From: JAKOQB01 sp036824465
GTDB lineage: Bacteria > Pseudomonadota > Gammaproteobacteria > Burkholderiales > Burkholderiaceae_F
NCBI GenBank assembly: GCA_036824465.1
Contig: DAITAC010000153.1
Coordinates: 1 to 6,867 of the forward strand
Direction: 5' to 3'
DNA: 6,867 bases
The position numbers were made by a program, and so were the translations under genes. The notes below the pieces were generated by a model. That model was not told where the DNA came from. It was given only the letters and a program-made list of their open reading frames with translations, and did no database searches. Within the stretch, counting starts at the first letter, position 1; the number at the start of each line of letters is the position of its first letter. Shown here one piece after another: positions 5,585 to 6,867 of this stretch.

Positions 5585-6039
5585 GAGCACTCTTTCTTGT
5601 CTTAATGCTGGCGTTGGCGGGTGGGCTGCATGCGCAGACGGCCGTCCCGACTGAGGATGATCCGCTCACCGCGAAGCGTGAGGTTGATCTGGCGTCGAAA
5701 TTGCGCTGCCTCGTTTGCCAGAACCAGTCGATCGCTGATTCGCATGCCGGACTTGCCGTCGATCTGCGGCGCCAGATTCGCGAACAGATCGCAGCCGGCA
5801 AGAGCGACACGGAGATCGTGAACTTCATGACCGATCGCTATGGCGATTTCGTGCTGTATGAACCGCCGTTCAAGGCGACCACTCTGCTGCTTTGGCTGGG
5901 TCCGCTGCTGCTGCTTGGGCTTGGCGCCGTTGTGGTGGTGCGCGTGATTCGCCGTCGCAAGCAGGCGGCTCCGCCGCTGTCGAACGACGAACGTGCACGT
6001 GCCGCTGCGCTGCTCGGGGGCAAGGAGAGCGGACAGTGA
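5581..6039 (+). CDS. ccmH: CcmH (CycL type), thioredox subunit of the heme lyase
   Basis: A 152-aa protein, the single-domain CcmH form. The signal peptide is residues 1-18 with cleavage likely after LHA. A small helical periplasmic domain carries the redox motif LRCLVCQNQS (41-50; Cys43 and Cys46), followed by a C-terminal membrane span (about 101-122) and a short basic cytoplasmic tail. It works with CcmG to reduce or resolve apocytochrome cysteines and joins CcmF and CcmI in the lyase complex. The ATG at 5581 overlaps the ccmG stop and gives a proper signal peptide. The frame is open upstream of it, but only within ccmG. No separate Shine-Dalgarno is evident, so coupling to ccmG is likely. 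The stop overlaps the ccmI GTG. Confidence 0.95.
   Translation: MRALFLVLMLALAGGLHAQTAVPTEDDPLTAKREVDLASKLRCLVCQNQSIADSHAGLAVDLRRQIREQIAAGKSDTEIVNFMTDRYGDFVLYEPPFKATTLLLWLGPLLLLGLGAVVVVRVIRRRKQAAPPLSNDERARAAALLGGKESGQ
6022..6027 (+). promoter_or_regulatory. Shine-Dalgarno AAGGAG for the ccmI GTG start
   Basis: AAGGAG ends 8 nt before the GTG at 6036, inside the end of ccmH. It supports a non-ATG start overlapping the ccmH stop (GTGA). Confidence 0.75.
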
Positions 6040-6867
6040 CGCAATTCATCGTCATCGCGACGATCATGGTGATCGTCGGCCTTGCCTGGATGCTGCTGCC
6101 GCTGCTGCGACGCCGTTCGGTCGCAGACATCGATCGCGCGGCGACCAACCTGGGCCTCCTGAAAGATCAGATCGCCGACCTGGAAACCGAACGCAAACGC
6201 GGATCCGTTTCGGATGAGCTGTATGCCGAAACCAAGGCGGAGCTCGAGCGGCGTGTGCTAGAGGAAGTGCAGGCGGCACCAGCCGCATCCAGCGCGCCGG
6301 CGGGCTGGCACGGCCGCGTGACGGCGGCCGCGATTGTCGTCGCGGTACCAATCGTTGCCGCGCTGATGTACGCGCGTCTCGGCGATCCGACCGCGTTCGA
6401 TCCGCTGGCACAGAAAGGCACAGACGCCGCGCATCAGTTGAGCCCGGTCGAAGTCGAGCAGATGGTCACCAAGCTCGCCGAGCGGCTGAAGAACGAACCG
6501 GACAATGCAGGCGGCTGGTCAACGCTGGCGCGCACGTACTACTTCCAGCGCAAGTTTCCCGAGGCGGCGCAGGCGTTCAAGCGGCTCTCCGAGCTTGTGC
6601 CCGATGATGCCTCGGTGCTTGCCGACTATGCCGACGCGCTGGCGATGGTGTCCGGGCGCAAGATCGCCGGCGAATCGCTGGCGCTGGTGAAGAAGGCGCT
6701 GTCGCTCGACCCGACGCAGTGGAAAGCGCTGGCGATGGCCGGCACCGAGGCCTTCGACCGCAAGGACTACAAAACGGCAGTCGACTACTGGGAGCGGTTG
6801 CGCACATCGCTGCCGCCCGAGTCGCCGATCGCGCAGCAGATCTCAGGTTCGATCGCAGAGGCGCGCG
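6036..6867 (+). CDS. ccmI: CcmI/CycH, apocytochrome c chaperone (3'-truncated by window)
   Basis: An open frame of 277 complete codons with no stop before the window ends; the gene continues beyond. The N-terminus has a membrane span (about 3-24), a cytoplasmic loop with heptad-like Leu spacing (about 37-80, possible coiled coil), and a second span (about 95-113). This is the two-helix CcmI-1 part of the family. The periplasmic part contains TPR repeats. The first (about 158-191) has Trp161, Leu164, Ala165, Tyr168, Ala177, Phe181 and Pro189 in register with the TPR consensus. Two weaker ones follow (about 192-225 and 229-262). CcmI binds the C-terminal helix of apocytochromes c and delivers them to CcmFH. 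The GTG start is supported by AAGGAG 8 nt upstream and by the GTGA overlap with ccmH. The next in-frame ATG (6066) would cut into the first span. Confidence 0.93.
   Translation, partial: MTQFIVIATIMVIVGLAWMLLPLLRRRSVADIDRAATNLGLLKDQIADLETERKRGSVSDELYAETKAELERRVLEEVQAAPAASSAPAGWHGRVTAAAIVVAVPIVAALMYARLGDPTAFDPLAQKGTDAAHQLSPVEVEQMVTKLAERLKNEPDNAGGWSTLARTYYFQRKFPEAAQAFKRLSELVPDDASVLADYADALAMVSGRKIAGESLALVKKALSLDPTQWKALAMAGTEAFDRKDYKTAVDYWERLRTSLPPESPIAQQISGSIAEAR

Noticed and set aside
1..6867. CRISPR array, tRNA/rRNA, insertion sequence or phage genes
   Set aside because: No spaced direct repeats, transposase-like or integrase-like products or structural RNA signatures were seen; the window is almost entirely ccm coding sequence.

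Overview
The window is a GC-rich proteobacterial segment carrying a nearly complete System I cytochrome c maturation operon, all on the + strand and in the classical order ccmA-ccmB-ccmC-ccmD-ccmE-ccmF-ccmG-ccmH-ccmI. Every gene was identified from family motifs in its translation. CcmH and CcmI are separate genes, unlike the fused CcmH of E. coli. Together with the high GC content and protein style, this fits a beta- or gammaproteobacterium. I lean towards a betaproteobacterium, but the sequence alone does not settle it.

Layout: bases 1-75 are upstream sequence with no supported gene. ccmA (76-705) and ccmB (702-1370) overlap by 4 nt. A 114-nt gap with several inverted repeats follows, then ccmC (1485-2243), ccmD (2265-2438) and ccmE (2435-2896, 4-nt overlap with ccmD). 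A second gap of 167 nt holds a hairpin, an unbroken 55-codon frame from a GTG, and a strong Shine-Dalgarno for ccmF. Then come ccmF (3064-5040, GTG start), ccmG (5048-5584), ccmH (5581-6039) and ccmI (from 6036, GTG start), which runs off the end of the window.

How the genes work together (family knowledge): CcmA and CcmB, with CcmC and CcmD, form an ATP-driven inner-membrane complex. It attaches heme to the periplasmic chaperone CcmE and releases holo-CcmE. CcmF, with CcmH and CcmI, takes heme from CcmE and ligates it to the CXXCH cysteines of apocytochromes c. CcmG and CcmH are the thiol-redox arm that keeps those cysteines reduced, and CcmI holds the apocytochrome. The key residues I looked for are present in every member: Walker A/B in CcmA, WWD domains in CcmC and CcmF, the heme-binding His/Tyr in CcmE, WCTPC in CcmG, and LRCxxCQ in CcmH. 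The operon therefore looks functional.

I see no new multi-gene system. The parts not explained by known genes are the two gaps (ccmB-ccmC and ccmE-ccmF) in an otherwise tightly packed operon. They contain palindromes, hairpins and small open frames coupled to the flanking genes. These are the most worthwhile targets for a second look, but each could be chance.
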